From assembly GCF_000829515.1 (NCBI RefSeq), contig NZ_JXRR01000014.1, forward strand, positions 62,001 through 126,000: DNA of 64,000 bases, in the 5' to 3' direction. How positions within the stretch are numbered: the stretch's first letter is position 1; every line of letters begins with the position of its first letter. Shown piece after piece: positions 1 through 9,158 of this stretch. Both the position numbers and the translations under genes were made by a program. The notes under the pieces were generated by a model. The model had not been told where the DNA came from and ran no database searches. It saw only the letters and a list, made by a program, of their open reading frames with translations. The stretch is from Jeotgalibacillus campisalis (GTDB lineage: Bacteria > Bacillota > Bacilli > Bacillales > Jeotgalibacillaceae).

Positions 1-801
1 AACCACTATGCAGTACACGGCAAAATAAATCAGGTTTCCTTTAGCCATAATATTCATAAACCATTTTAAAGAAAAATACGAAGCGACAAGCGAACCTGCA
101 AATGCAAGCAGATAAGGGATCCATAGATCAGCAAATGCGTCATTGCTTAAAAGGTCAGAAACACTTAAAATCATACCGCCTAGACTGACAGGGATAAAGA
201 GTAAAAAGGAATAGCGTAATGCTGTTTCCTGATGAATCCCCCTTGCCATTGCAGCGACGATTGTCGCACCGCTGCGGCTTATACCAGGGATTAACGCAAC
301 GGCTTGTGCAAGACCGATGATGATCGCATCTTTTACTGTCATGCCGCCTTCTCCGCGGTTTCCGCGAAGGTTGCGGATCATAAACAGCGCAATACCTGTA
401 ATCATCAGTGTTCCTGCTACAATCGACACACTTGCTTCTGCAATATAATCACCAAGCAAAACTCCGATAACACCTGCTGGGATCGTCCCGATAAGCAGAT
501 AGATGATAAAATCAAACTCTTTTTTATCTGCAGGATCCTTCGTTTTTATGTAGCCTAGTCCTCTTACTGTCAATCGCATGATATCTTCTTTATAAATCAG
601 CAGTACGGCTATAAGAGAAGCTGAATTAACCAGCAGTTCAAACGTAAATGCTCCGCCTTCTCCACCCTCTAATTCAACACCTAAAAAATGCTGAGCAAGC
701 AGTAAGTGTCCGCTTGATGATATAGGAATGGGCTCAGTGAACCCTTGAAATAACCCTAAAAATAAATATTTTAATAGTACATAAACCTGTTCTAATTCCA
801 T
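1..801 (-). CDS. uppP: Undecaprenyl-diphosphatase UppP (BacA family), 3' end cut by window edge
   Basis: Membrane phosphatase that converts undecaprenyl diphosphate to the monophosphate, recycling the lipid carrier for peptidoglycan and wall polymer synthesis; overproduction gives bacitracin tolerance in the family. I translated 267 codons from the ATG at 799-801, preceded by a GGAGGT site. The two family signatures are visible: a [13 protein letters not shown] segment near residues 20-32, and PGISRSGAT around residue 165. Hydrophobic segments alternate along the whole length. Family members are about 265-280 residues, so only the last few residues are missing. It is transcribed divergently from clpB with about 150 bp between them. 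Identity is secure from the motifs; whether the cell has other UppP paralogues cannot be seen. Confidence 0.93.
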   Translation of the reverse strand, partial: MELEQVYVLLKYLFLGLFQGFTEPIPISSSGHLLLAQHFLGVELEGGEGGAFTFELLVNSASLIAVLLIYKEDIMRLTVRGLGYIKTKDPADKKEFDFIIYLLIGTIPAGVIGVLLGDYIAEASVSIVAGTLMITGIALFMIRNLRGNRGEGGMTVKDAIIIGLAQAVALIPGISRSGATIVAAMARGIHQETALRYSFLLFIPVSLGGMILSVSDLLSNDAFADLWIPYLLAFAGSLVASYFSLKWFMNIMAKGNLIYFAVYCIVV

Positions 802-883
802 AATGACCTCCATTTAAGTTCGTTCCTGAAAAACACTCTTGTTCATTTAACCATCTAAACAAATCCAAGTAAAGGCAATTTTC

Positions 884-945
884 TTTACAATTTTATGAAT
901 AGAGTGATACGATACAATCAAAGGTCAATAAAGGTCAAAGAGGTG
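884..945 (+). promoter_or_regulatory. clpB promoter with CtsR operator
   Basis: Positions 923-939 read GGTCAAT-AAA-GGTCAAA, a direct heptad repeat that fits the CtsR operator of Firmicute clp and class III heat-shock genes with one mismatch. A -35-like TTTACA at 884-889 and a weak -10 (TACGAT, 908-913) lie just upstream, so bound CtsR would cover the transcription start region. The AGAGGTG ribosome site (939-945) follows directly. Operator call strong, promoter hexamers tentative. Confidence 0.8.
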
Positions 946-950
946 AAAAG

Positions 951-3536
951 ATGAAAAGTGAAAAACTAACGTTCAAAGTTCAGGATGCCCTTGTTCAGGC
1001 AAAAGAAAAAGCAATACAATTCCGCCACTCTACTATAGAAGTGGAACATATCCTCTTATCTATGCTGTCGGATTCTGATGGGCTTTTAGCACCTGTTTTT
1101 TTAAAAGCAGGCGCCTCACCTGAAAACTTATTAAAGCGAATAAATGAAAAAGTGCTTTCGTTTCCAACCGTAAACGGTGACATTAACCAACTGGGCAAGC
1201 ACTTATCGAATGAAGTCATCACCTGGTTCAACAAAGCTGAAGAAGAGCAGTTATCTTTTAACGATGACTTTATAGCAGTAGAGCATCTTATTCTTTCTTT
1301 AATGAAACTTAGCTCTAATTCAACCGTAATCTTTTTATCAGCTCAAAACATAACGTACGAAATTGTAAAAGAAGCAATAGTTGCCATTAGAGGAGGAAGA
1401 AGAGTGACATCTCAAAATCCTGAAACAACATATCAGGCACTATCAAAATACGGAAGAGATCTTGTAGAAGAAGTCCGTAAAGGAAAAATGGATCCCGTGA
1501 TTGGCCGGGATGCTGAAATACGTCATGTGATCCGGATTTTATCACGCAAAACGAAAAATAACCCTGTGCTTATAGGTGAACCAGGTGTTGGGAAAACCGC
1601 AATTGTAGAAGGTTTGGCTCAACGAATCGTTCGAAAGGATGTACCAGAGGGGCTGAAGGATAAAACCGTATTTGAGCTTGATATGAGTGCCCTGGTAGCA
1701 GGAGCTAAATTCAGGGGAGAATTTGAAGAGAGGCTAAAAGCTGTTTTAGCCGAAGTTAAAAATAGTGAGGGAAGAATTCTTTTATTTATCGATGAACTTC
1801 ACACCATCGTTGGAGCTGGAAAAACAGAAGGGGCAATGGATGCCGGGAATATGCTGAAGCCCATGCTTGCAAGAGGAGAGATTCATTGCATTGGGGCAAC
1901 AACATTAAATGAACACCGCCAATACATTGAAAAAGACCCTGCTCTTGAACGGCGTTTTCAGCAAGTGCTGGTACAGGAGCCGAACGAAGAAGATTCCATT
2001 TCCATTCTTCGCGGATTGAAAGAACGATTTGAGATTCATCATGGAGTGAATATTCATGACCGCGCTCTTGTGTCTGCGGTTGCTCTTTCAAACAGGTACA
2101 TTACAGATCGTTTTCTTCCTGACAAAGCTATTGATTTAATGGATGAGGCATGTGCGATGATCCGTACAGAAATTGATTCAATGCCTTCAGAGCTGGACGA
2201 ATCCACAAGACGTGTGATGCAGCTTGAAATAGAAGAAGCTGCTTTATCAAAAGAAAACGACAAAGTGAGCAATGAGAGGCTGAAGATCCTGAGGGAAGAG
2301 CTGGCTAACTTGAAAGAGCAAAGTGACGCCATGCGCTCTAAATGGGAGGCAGAAAAGCAATCCCTGCTTATTATCCAGCAAAAACGGGAAGAATTAGAAA
2401 AGCTTAGAAGGGAATTGGATGAGGCAGAAGGTGAGTATAACTTATCACTTGCAGCAGAACTTAAGCATGGGAAAATTCCTAGTGCTGAAAAAGAGCTTTT
2501 AGTCTTAGAGGAAAAAGTGTCCAGTCAAGAAAAGAATGACAGGTTATTAAGGGAAGAAGTAACAGAAGAAGAAATTGCCGATATCGTTGCGAGATGGACT
2601 GGTATTCCTGTAGACCGGCTTATGGAAGGGGAAAGACAAAAACTTCTGCGGCTTGAAGAGATTTTAACTGAGCGTGTGATCGGTCAGAAAGAGGCAGTTT
2701 TATCTGTAACGGAAGCAGTATTGAGGGCAAGAGCAGGGATTAAAGACCCTAATAGACCGATTGGATCATTTATATTTATGGGTCCAACAGGGGTGGGGAA
2801 AACTGAACTAGCTAAAACGTTGGCACAAACCTTGTTTGATAGTGAGCATCATATGATCAGAATAGATATGTCTGAATACATGGAAAAGCATGCTGTATCC
2901 CGGTTAATCGGTGCACCTCCAGGGTATGTGGGGTATGAAGAAGGCGGTCAGCTGACTGAAGCTGTAAGAAGAAAGCCTTACTCAGTCATCTTATTGGATG
3001 AAATTGAGAAGGCGCATCCCGAGGTGTTTAATATCTTACTGCAAATGCTGGATGAAGGAAGAATAACGGATTCAAAAGGAAGGACCGTTGATTTTAGAAA
3101 TACGATTATCATTATGACTTCCAATATAGGGTCCGTTTATATGACAGAAAAATCTCCAAATGAAGATGAAGGGGTAAAAAAGAAAGTGCTGGGTGAGTTA
3201 AGAAAGCACTTTAGACCGGAGCTGCTCAATCGAATTGATGATATTGTCCTTTTTAATCCATTGGGCACTGAGCATATGATTGGCATCGTGAAAAAGATGG
3301 TACAAGAAGTAAGCAGGCGCCTTCAAGAGCAGCATATCGAGCTGAATGTATCAGAAGATGTAGCTGCATATATTGCTAACAGTGCATATGATGCTTTATT
3401 TGGAGCTCGTCCATTAAAGCGGTATATTCAAAAAGAAATTGAAACACTGCTGGCAAAAGAATTAATTAAAGGAACAATCGAGCCCCATCAAAAAGTCAGA
3501 TTAGTGCTTGAAAATGACAAGATAAAAATTCAGTAA
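951..3536 (+). CDS. clpB: ATP-dependent disaggregase ClpB
   Basis: Hsp100 chaperone that, with DnaK, pulls polypeptides out of aggregates after heat stress; cytoplasmic hexamer. In order: Clp N-terminal repeats (about 1-145), first AAA+ domain with Walker A at 209-216 (GEPGVGKT) and Walker B ending in Asp281-Glu282, a long charged coiled-coil middle domain (about 410-535), and second AAA+ domain with Walker A at 611-618 (GPTGVGKT). The 861-residue length and the long middle domain separate ClpB from ClpC. I see no tripeptide of the IGF/LGF type used to dock ClpP. Start is the ATG nine bases after AGAGGTG. The upstream CtsR box places it in the heat-shock regulon. Monocistronic: a terminator follows the stop. 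B. subtilis 168 lacks clpB, so this gene marks a different Bacillaceae branch. Confidence 0.95.
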   Translation: MKSEKLTFKVQDALVQAKEKAIQFRHSTIEVEHILLSMLSDSDGLLAPVFLKAGASPENLLKRINEKVLSFPTVNGDINQLGKHLSNEVITWFNKAEEEQLSFNDDFIAVEHLILSLMKLSSNSTVIFLSAQNITYEIVKEAIVAIRGGRRVTSQNPETTYQALSKYGRDLVEEVRKGKMDPVIGRDAEIRHVIRILSRKTKNNPVLIGEPGVGKTAIVEGLAQRIVRKDVPEGLKDKTVFELDMSALVAGAKFRGEFEERLKAVLAEVKNSEGRILLFIDELHTIVGAGKTEGAMDAGNMLKPMLARGEIHCIGATTLNEHRQYIEKDPALERRFQQVLVQEPNEEDSISILRGLKERFEIHHGVNIHDRALVSAVALSNRYITDRFLPDKAIDLMDEACAMIRTEIDSMPSELDESTRRVMQLEIEEAALSKENDKVSNERLKILREELANLKEQSDAMRSKWEAEKQSLLIIQQKREELEKLRRELDEAEGEYNLSLAAELKHGKIPSAEKELLVLEEKVSSQEKNDRLLREEVTEEEIADIVARWTGIPVDRLMEGERQKLLRLEEILTERVIGQKEAVLSVTEAVLRARAGIKDPNRPIGSFIFMGPTGVGKTELAKTLAQTLFDSEHHMIRIDMSEYMEKHAVSRLIGAPPGYVGYEEGGQLTEAVRRKPYSVILLDEIEKAHPEVFNILLQMLDEGRITDSKGRTVDFRNTIIIMTSNIGSVYMTEKSPNEDEGVKKKVLGELRKHFRPELLNRIDDIVLFNPLGTEHMIGIVKKMVQEVSRRLQEQHIELNVSEDVAAYIANSAYDALFGARPLKRYIQKEIETLLAKELIKGTIEPHQKVRLVLENDKIKIQ

Positions 3537-3566
3537 AAAAAGATCCCTCGAGGGGGATCTTTTTTA
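3537..3566. terminator. Bidirectional terminator between clpB and yjzD
   Basis: AGATCCC (3541-3547) pairs with GGGATCT (3554-3560). The hairpin is flanked by an A-run on the left and a T-run on the right, so it works on both strands. clpB and the convergent yjzD end within 1-5 bases of it. Confidence 0.9.
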
Positions 3567-3749
3567 TTAATGCTGCTCAGTATGAGGCTTTGGAATAATC
3601 GTTCCAATCACAAATAGTGCAGCGGTCGTAATAACAGCAAGAATTGTCGCTGTTACAAATTCATACGCTGCTCCATTCATTGAACTTACTACGTATGTTG
3701 CCATGTGGATTAAAAGAAATGTCCATATAAAGGTCCATAGGTATGACAT
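3567..3749 (-). CDS. yjzD: YjzD-type small membrane protein (DUF2929)
   Basis: 60-residue protein with two hydrophobic segments (about residues 3-20 and 30-50) and a short His-containing tail. The aromatic start (Trp, Phe-Ile-Trp-Thr-Phe) and the VVSSMNGA motif match the DUF2929/YjzD family found next to comZ and fabH in Bacillus. Function is not established. I start at ATG 3747-3749, seven bases after GAGGTGA, rather than at an upstream GTG that would sit on the ribosome site. It converges on clpB and shares its terminator. Confidence 0.75.
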   Translation of the reverse strand: MSYLWTFIWTFLLIHMATYVVSSMNGAAYEFVTATILAVITTAALFVIGTIIPKPHTEQH

Positions 3750-3955
3750 TAACGTCACCTCATTTCATCAATATGTATCGCTTTCATTTAAAATAAGCCT
3801 TCTCTTAATAGTACCATAATACACAATAAAATAAATGACAATCTCGTGAATAAGGACATTATAAGGGCAGGAATGGAATAATTCTTTCTTTTGCGATAAA
3901 ATAAATGTGGCATTAAAGAAAAAACGGTCAAGACCATTCATAAGGAGTGAATAAA

Positions 3956-4144
3956 ATGTCCAATGATAAAACAATGGAATTTATGCAGATTGCAATGAAG
4001 TATCTTCCAGAAGCGAAAGAAAGAATGGAACAGGCAGGGATTGAGGTTTCAGTAGCATCTTTACAGCCTTTTATGGGATTATTCGCGAAAGCAATGAATG
4101 ATGCTTATGAATTAGGTAAAAACGAAGCTAATCAAAGTAAATAA
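3956..4144 (+). CDS. comZ: ComG operon repressor ComZ
   Basis: 62-residue helical protein matching ComZ, which in B. subtilis lowers expression of the comG operon (the DNA-uptake pilus). The start is ATG 3956, eight bases after AAGGAG; an in-frame GTG nine bases earlier overlaps the ribosome site and is unlikely. In B. subtilis comZ is the second gene of a med-comZ operon. Here no med gene precedes it: the 205 bp upstream back to yjzD contain only AT-rich DNA. The gene ends in a long-stem terminator before fabH, so it is probably transcribed alone. Confidence 0.85.
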   Translation: MSNDKTMEFMQIAMKYLPEAKERMEQAGIEVSVASLQPFMGLFAKAMNDAYELGKNEANQSK

Positions 4145-4150
4145 ACGAAA

Positions 4151-4221
4151 AAAAGCCAGCTGCAATTTGTCCAGTCCTGTGAATAATAAGGGGCTGGTCA
4201 GTCTTTGCAGCTGGCCTTTAT
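4151..4221 (+). terminator. comZ terminator
   Basis: GCCAGCTGCAA (4155-4165) pairs perfectly with TTGCAGCTGGC (4205-4215) around a large loop that can fold again. CTTTATTTT follows. Confidence 0.75.
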
Positions 4222-4306
4222 TTTGCACTGTTCTGCTAAGAAGAGAATGACTATTATAAAGATACAGAAACCGGGTTCTTGAAAAAATGTATAAACTGAT
4301 ATATTA

Positions 4307-4323
4307 TTAGGACCAAGTCATAA
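4307..4323. promoter_or_regulatory. Candidate FapR operator upstream of fabH
   Basis: TTAGGA-CCAAG-TCATAA (4307-4323) has the arrangement of the FapR box (TTAGTA, five bases, TACTAA) with three mismatches. It lies 57 bases before the fabH start. fabHA-fabF is a known FapR target in B. subtilis, and a much better site precedes fabI at 37.5 kb in this window. Assigned by likeness and context only. Confidence 0.5.
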
Positions 4324-4379
4324 TAATAGATAATAGACACTGGATTAACGAATGAATCCAATAGAAAGAAGGAATGATT

Positions 4380-5315
4380 ATGCGTGCAGGGGCTTGGGGA
4401 ATTGGCAGATATATACCTGATCATGTTGTAACTAATTTTGACCTTGAGAAAAAGATGGATACATCAGATGAATGGATACGAACCAGAACAGGAATAGAAG
4501 AAAGAAGATATGCAGGCGACGATGTGGATACTTCCGATATGGCTTATGGTGCTGCTGTTAAAGCGCTTGATCATGCGAATGTAAAAGCTGAGGATCTAGA
4601 TATGATTTTAGTGGCAACGGTGACACCAGATCAGCCATTTCCAACAGTAGCTTGCATGCTCCAGGACAAACTTGGAGCAAAAAAAGCTGCCGCAATGGAT
4701 GTATCAGCCGCATGTGCCGGCTTTATGTACGGAATGATTACAGCTAAGCAATTTATTGAAAATGGGGATTATAAGCACGTCTTGGTAGTAGGGGTTGAAA
4801 AATTAACGAAAATCACAAATTGGGACGACCGAAATACAGCCGTTCTATTCGGTGATGGCGCCGGTGCAATGGTTCTTGGGCCTGTAGAAGGAGACAAAGG
4901 AATTCTTTCCTTCGAGCTTGGTTCAGACGGTTCTGGTGGAGATCATTTATACCAGGGCGCAGACGGTCTTGTAATGAATGGGAGAGAAGTATTTAAATTT
5001 GCGGTTCGGCAAATGGGCGAGTCCTGTATAAATGTTTTAGAAAAGGCAGGTTTGGCTAAAGAAGACGTCGACTATTTAATTCCGCATCAGGCAAATATAC
5101 GGATTATGGAAGCTGCCAGGCAGCGACTAGAGCTTCCGATCGAAAAAATGTCAAAAACGGTCCATAAATACGGAAATACATCAGCAGCATCGATTCCGAT
5201 CTCTCTTGTAGAAGATCTGGAAAATGGGAAGATAAAAGAGAATGATCTACTTGTAATGGTCGGGTTTGGCGGAGGTTTAACCTGGGGAGCAATTGCGATC
5301 CGCTGGGGAAAATAA
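4380..5315 (+). CDS. fabH: 3-oxoacyl-[ACP] synthase III FabH
   Basis: Starts fatty acid synthesis by condensing an acyl-CoA with malonyl-ACP; in Bacilli, branched primers derived from Leu, Ile and Val are preferred. Thiolase fold of 311 residues with the Cys-His-Asn triad at Cys112 (in SAACAGF), His236 (in PHQAN) and Asn266 (in YGNTSAAS), which separates type III enzymes from FabF. I start at ATG 4380 because AAGAAGG lies at a normal distance from it, while the in-frame ATG at 4374 is only a base or two away. It is followed 55 bp later by fabF with no terminator between, so the two form an operon. B. subtilis has two FabH enzymes; the position is that of fabHA. Confidence 0.95.
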   Translation: MRAGAWGIGRYIPDHVVTNFDLEKKMDTSDEWIRTRTGIEERRYAGDDVDTSDMAYGAAVKALDHANVKAEDLDMILVATVTPDQPFPTVACMLQDKLGAKKAAAMDVSAACAGFMYGMITAKQFIENGDYKHVLVVGVEKLTKITNWDDRNTAVLFGDGAGAMVLGPVEGDKGILSFELGSDGSGGDHLYQGADGLVMNGREVFKFAVRQMGESCINVLEKAGLAKEDVDYLIPHQANIRIMEAARQRLELPIEKMSKTVHKYGNTSAASIPISLVEDLENGKIKENDLLVMVGFGGGLTWGAIAIRWGK

Positions 5316-5370
5316 TACAATCATGTTATAAAAAATAAATTACAAAGATTGATTGAGGAGCTGACAAAGA

Positions 5371-6612
5371 ATGTCTAAACGTCGTGTGGTTGTGACTGGT
5401 CTGGGGATGGTTTCGCCTGTTGGAAACAACGTAGAAACCTCATGGAATAATATTAAAAATGGTCAATCCGGAATCGGTGAGCTAACAAGATTAAATAAAG
5501 ATGATTTTCCTGCTACAGCAGTGGGTGAATTAAAAGATTTTAACATTGAAGACTATATGGAGAAAAAAGATGCACGGAAAATGGACCGGTTTACTCATTA
5601 TGCCGTTGTATCATCACAGATGGCCGTTAAAGATGCCAATTTAGAGATCAATGAAACAAATGCAAACCGAATCGGAGTGTGGATTGGATCAGGGATAGGC
5701 GGAATGGAAACATTTGAAAAGCAATTTGAAACGTTTCTTAACAGAGGCTATCGAAGAGTTAGTCCATTTTTCGTTCCAATGATGATTCCTGATATGGCAG
5801 CCGGGCAGGTTTCCATAGCTCTAGGTGCAAAAGGGATGAATTCATGTACGGTAACTGCTTGTGCGAGCGGGACAAACTCCATTGGAGATGCATTTAAAGT
5901 GATTCAACGCGGAGATGCAGATGCAATGATTACTGGCGGATCTGAAGCACCTATTTCCCAAATGGCAATGGCAGGTTTTATTGCAAATACTGCCCTGACA
6001 TTAAATAAAGACGTTTCAAAAGCAAGCCGTCCATTTGATAAAGAACGGGATGGATTTGTGATGGGTGAAGGAGCAGGGATTTTAGTACTTGAAGAACTGG
6101 AGCATGCCCTTGCTCGCAATGCACCCATTTATGCTGAAATTGTAGGATACGGTTCTACAGGGGACGCGTACCATATTACAGCCCCGGCACCAGGAGGAGA
6201 AGGCGGTGTTCGTGCTATGCAGCAGGCACTCGATGATGCAGGGATCAAACCTGGTGAAGTAGGCTATATAAATGCACACGGTACAAGCACTCCATATAAC
6301 GATAAATATGAAACAATGGCTATTAAAGAAGTCTTTTCGGATCATGCAAAACAACTTGCGGTCAGTTCTACTAAATCCATGACTGGCCATTTACTGGGTG
6401 CCGCAGGAGGAGTGGAGGCAATTTTCACTGTCCTTGCTCTTAAGGATAAGATTCTTCCACCAACCATTAATCTAGAAAATCCGGATCCAGAATGTGATTT
6501 GGATTATGTAGCTAATGTTTCAAGGAAAGCTGATATTAAAGCAGCAATGAGCAATTCACTCGGCTTTGGCGGACATAATGCCACGATTGTTTTTAAATCT
6601 TACGATGAATAG
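5371..6612 (+). CDS. fabF: 3-oxoacyl-[ACP] synthase II FabF
   Basis: Elongating condensing enzyme of type II fatty acid synthesis: acyl-ACP plus malonyl-ACP gives 3-oxoacyl-ACP. 413 residues, normal for the family. The catalytic triad is visible as Cys164 (TACASGT), His303 (NAHGTSTP) and His340 (TGHLLGAAG). The Cys-His-His set distinguishes it from fabH. Second gene of the fabH-fabF operon, with GAGGAG before the ATG, and ends before a strong palindromic terminator. Together with fabI at 37.5 kb, three enzymes of the elongation cycle lie in this window. Confidence 0.96.
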   Translation: MSKRRVVVTGLGMVSPVGNNVETSWNNIKNGQSGIGELTRLNKDDFPATAVGELKDFNIEDYMEKKDARKMDRFTHYAVVSSQMAVKDANLEINETNANRIGVWIGSGIGGMETFEKQFETFLNRGYRRVSPFFVPMMIPDMAAGQVSIALGAKGMNSCTVTACASGTNSIGDAFKVIQRGDADAMITGGSEAPISQMAMAGFIANTALTLNKDVSKASRPFDKERDGFVMGEGAGILVLEELEHALARNAPIYAEIVGYGSTGDAYHITAPAPGGEGGVRAMQQALDDAGIKPGEVGYINAHGTSTPYNDKYETMAIKEVFSDHAKQLAVSSTKSMTGHLLGAAGGVEAIFTVLALKDKILPPTINLENPDPECDLDYVANVSRKADIKAAMSNSLGFGGHNATIVFKSYDE

Positions 6613-6679
6613 CAAAAAGAAAATGAGACATATCTAAAAATATTTTAATAAAGCATAATATATCATTCGTATGAGGTGA

Positions 6680-6710
6680 GAGCTTGAGACAATTGTCTCA
6701 AGCTCTTTTT
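6680..6710 (+). terminator. fabF terminator (26-base perfect palindrome)
   Basis: Positions 6680-6705 are a perfect inverted repeat (13-base arms beginning GAGCTTGAGACA) followed by TTTTT. The GAGACA/TGTCTC core resembles the hairpin at the end of the dispersed repeat described at 22.6, 37.3 and 51.3 kb. Confidence 0.9.
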
Positions 6711-6711
6711 C

Positions 6712-7092
6712 ATGGATAAAATTCCTTACGCTAATTTTAAATTAAAAGATACTAATATAAACTTCCGAAAGTAAATGTTCAATTCCTTATGGTTAATTGA
6801 TAATATTATATTGTATATTCATTCAACCTATCGTAATATAATACAATCTAATAAATATATGCAATTTGAAAAGGCAATATGCCTGTGTAAATGTTAAAGA
6901 TTAATAGAATTATATTTTTTTTATTTTTTTTTAAGAGTTGGAAAACCAGCAATATCAAGGGTTTTGAATTAAATTTTAAAATAATTATTAGAAAATTAGC
7001 AAAAATAAGTTGAAAATGTAATCTATTTGTAATAGTATTTTATACAAATAATATAAATTGATTGAAAATAAGAAATTATTAGAGGTGTTTAG
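6712..7092 (+). promoter_or_regulatory. appD upstream region with CodY-like box
   Basis: About 380 bases without a gene and extremely AT-rich. In B. subtilis yjaZ lies here; nothing like it is present. Positions 6983-6997 (AATTATTAGAAAATT) match the CodY consensus AATTTTCWGAAAATT with two mismatches. The app operon of B. subtilis is under nutritional control, which fits. I cannot pick one promoter with confidence in such AT-rich DNA. Confidence 0.5.
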
Positions 7093-8121
7093 ATGGCTAG
7101 ACAATTATCAGGACAAAACGAAACACCACTTCTTGAAGTGAAAGACCTTCAAACAGGCTTTAAAATCGGCAAAGATTACTACAATGCTGTTGAAAAAGTT
7201 TCTTTCAAAGTCGATCGGAGCAAAATTGTCGGAATAGTCGGTGAGTCAGGCTGTGGTAAAAGTGTCATGTCCTTGTCCATAATGCAGCTACTGCCGCAGG
7301 GAATTGGAAAGGTTCGCGGTGGTGAAATTACATTTGATGGCAAAAATATCAACAAGCTTTCAGAACGGGAAATGAATAAAATCCGAGGGAAAGATATCTC
7401 GATGATTTTCCAGGAGCCAATGACAGCCTTAAACCCGGTTTTCACAATCGGCTATCAACTAAACGAAGTGCTGTTAAATCACGAAAATATAAATAAAAAA
7501 GAAGCCAGGCAAAAAAGTATTGCCCTTCTTAAAAGCGTAGGGATTCCACGTCCCGAAAAAATAGTTGATGAATATCCTCACCAGTTATCCGGCGGAATGC
7601 GGCAAAGAGTTATGATCTCCATGGCTATTGCCTGTCAGCCAAAGCTATTAATAGCAGATGAACCTACAACTGCACTCGATGTAACCGTTCAGGCACAGAT
7701 ACTTGAACTTCTAAAAGACATACAGAAAGTTAATAATATGTCCATTATTATGATCACACATGATTTAGGCGTCGTCTCAGAAATCTGTGATGAAGTTATT
7801 GTCATGTATGCAGGAAAAATTGTGGAACGCACAGATGTCGTTAAACTTTTTGAAGAACCAAAGCATCCATATACCCAGCTATTAATGGGAGCCATTCCAA
7901 AAATGGATGAGAGAAAAGAAGTACTCGATACAATTGAAGGGCTGGTGCCATCTATTAAAGATATGCCACAGGTGGGCTGCCGATTCGCTAATCGATGCCC
8001 GAAAGCCATGCCGGAATGCATTACGGTGACACCGGAGCTTCTCGAAGATGATGTTGATCATGAGGTAGCGTGTTTGCTTTATGAAAACAGCAAACCTTTG
8101 GAAAGGGTCGGTGGAAGATGA
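7093..8121 (+). CDS. appD: Oligopeptide ABC transporter ATP-binding protein AppD
   Basis: One of two ATPases energising a peptide importer. 342 residues: Walker A at 50-57 (GESGCGKS), ABC signature LSGGM at 165-169, Walker B ending in Asp189-Glu190, then the C-terminal oligopeptide/dipeptide extension with the four-Cys pattern typical of an iron-sulphur site (Cys in GCRF, RCP, PEC and VAC). Start ATG follows AGAGGTG. It overlaps the next gene by four bases (ATGA), so the two ATPases are translationally coupled. The order D-F-A-B-C and the position after fabF are those of the B. subtilis app operon, which is why I use app rather than opp names. Confidence 0.88.
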   Translation: MARQLSGQNETPLLEVKDLQTGFKIGKDYYNAVEKVSFKVDRSKIVGIVGESGCGKSVMSLSIMQLLPQGIGKVRGGEITFDGKNINKLSEREMNKIRGKDISMIFQEPMTALNPVFTIGYQLNEVLLNHENINKKEARQKSIALLKSVGIPRPEKIVDEYPHQLSGGMRQRVMISMAIACQPKLLIADEPTTALDVTVQAQILELLKDIQKVNNMSIIMITHDLGVVSEICDEVIVMYAGKIVERTDVVKLFEEPKHPYTQLLMGAIPKMDERKEVLDTIEGLVPSIKDMPQVGCRFANRCPKAMPECITVTPELLEDDVDHEVACLLYENSKPLERVGGR

Positions 8122-9131
8122 ACAAGATAGAGACAAAAAAAGGGTCAATTCAGAAAAAAGGGACGGATAAAGAAACCTTACTGGATATACAAAACTTAAA
8201 AACCTATTACCCTGTTAAAGGCGGGTTTTTAAAGCGTACGATTGCTCATGTAAAAGCTGTAGATGATTTGTCTTTTCAAATCAAGAAGGGAGAAACACTT
8301 GGTTTAGTAGGTGAGTCCGGGTGCGGTAAATCAACTACTGGAAGAACGATCCTTCGGCTGTTAAAGCCTACAGATGGAAAAATCCTTTTTGGAGGCAAAG
8401 ACATTACAAATATAAGTGGATCAGAACTGCGGAGAGCACGCCAGGATTTTCAAATGGTTTTTCAGGATCCTTATGCATCTCTGAACCCAACTCAAAGCGT
8501 GGGTGATATCGTTTCTGAACCGCTTAAGAATTTTAAGAAAATGAGTAAAAAGGAATTAAAGGAAGAAGTGCTTGACCTTCTTTCAAGAGTGGGACTGCCT
8601 CCGGAGGCTTATCATAAGTATGGTCATGAGTTTTCCGGCGGTCAAAGACAGCGAATTGGCATCGCAAGGGCACTTGCGTTAAAACCAAAGCTGATTATTG
8701 CAGATGAACCAGTTTCTGCTCTCGATGTATCTGTACAATCTCAGGTACTTAATCTTTTAAAGGAACTTCAAGGGGAATTTGATCTTACCTACTTATTTAT
8801 TGCTCACGATTTAAGTGTTGTTAAACATATGAGTGACAGAATCGGAGTAATGTATCTCGGGAATCTGGTCGAAATTGCGACAAATGAAAGTTTGTATGCA
8901 GAACCTTTGCATCCGTACACTCAAGCCTTAATTTCTGCTATTCCGGAAACAGATCCGAAAAAAAGGAAGAATCGGATTGTTCTTCAGGGTGACGTGCCAA
9001 GCCCTCAGAATCCGCCAAGCGGCTGTCCGTTTCACACCAGATGCCCGATGGCAAAAGAAGAGTGCTCGAAAATCAAGCCTGCTTTAAAGGAGGTGAAACC
9101 TGGTCACCACGTAGCGTGTATTCTCTATTAA
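8118..9131 (+). CDS. appF: Oligopeptide ABC transporter ATP-binding protein AppF
   Basis: Partner ATPase of AppD. 337 residues with Walker A GESGCGKS, signature FSGGQ, Walker B LIIADEP, and a C-terminal extension with four Cys (PFHTRCP, EEC, VACILY region). The first ~15 residues are very rich in Lys, Thr and Gly and may be disordered. The ATG overlaps the appD stop. The C-terminal Cys set is present here and in AppD but is lost from the paralogous OppD and OppF of the second system in this window. Confidence 0.88.
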   Translation: MNKIETKKGSIQKKGTDKETLLDIQNLKTYYPVKGGFLKRTIAHVKAVDDLSFQIKKGETLGLVGESGCGKSTTGRTILRLLKPTDGKILFGGKDITNISGSELRRARQDFQMVFQDPYASLNPTQSVGDIVSEPLKNFKKMSKKELKEEVLDLLSRVGLPPEAYHKYGHEFSGGQRQRIGIARALALKPKLIIADEPVSALDVSVQSQVLNLLKELQGEFDLTYLFIAHDLSVVKHMSDRIGVMYLGNLVEIATNESLYAEPLHPYTQALISAIPETDPKKRKNRIVLQGDVPSPQNPPSGCPFHTRCPMAKEECSKIKPALKEVKPGHHVACILY

Positions 9132-9158
9132 ACTTGAAAACAATTTGGGGGGAACAGA

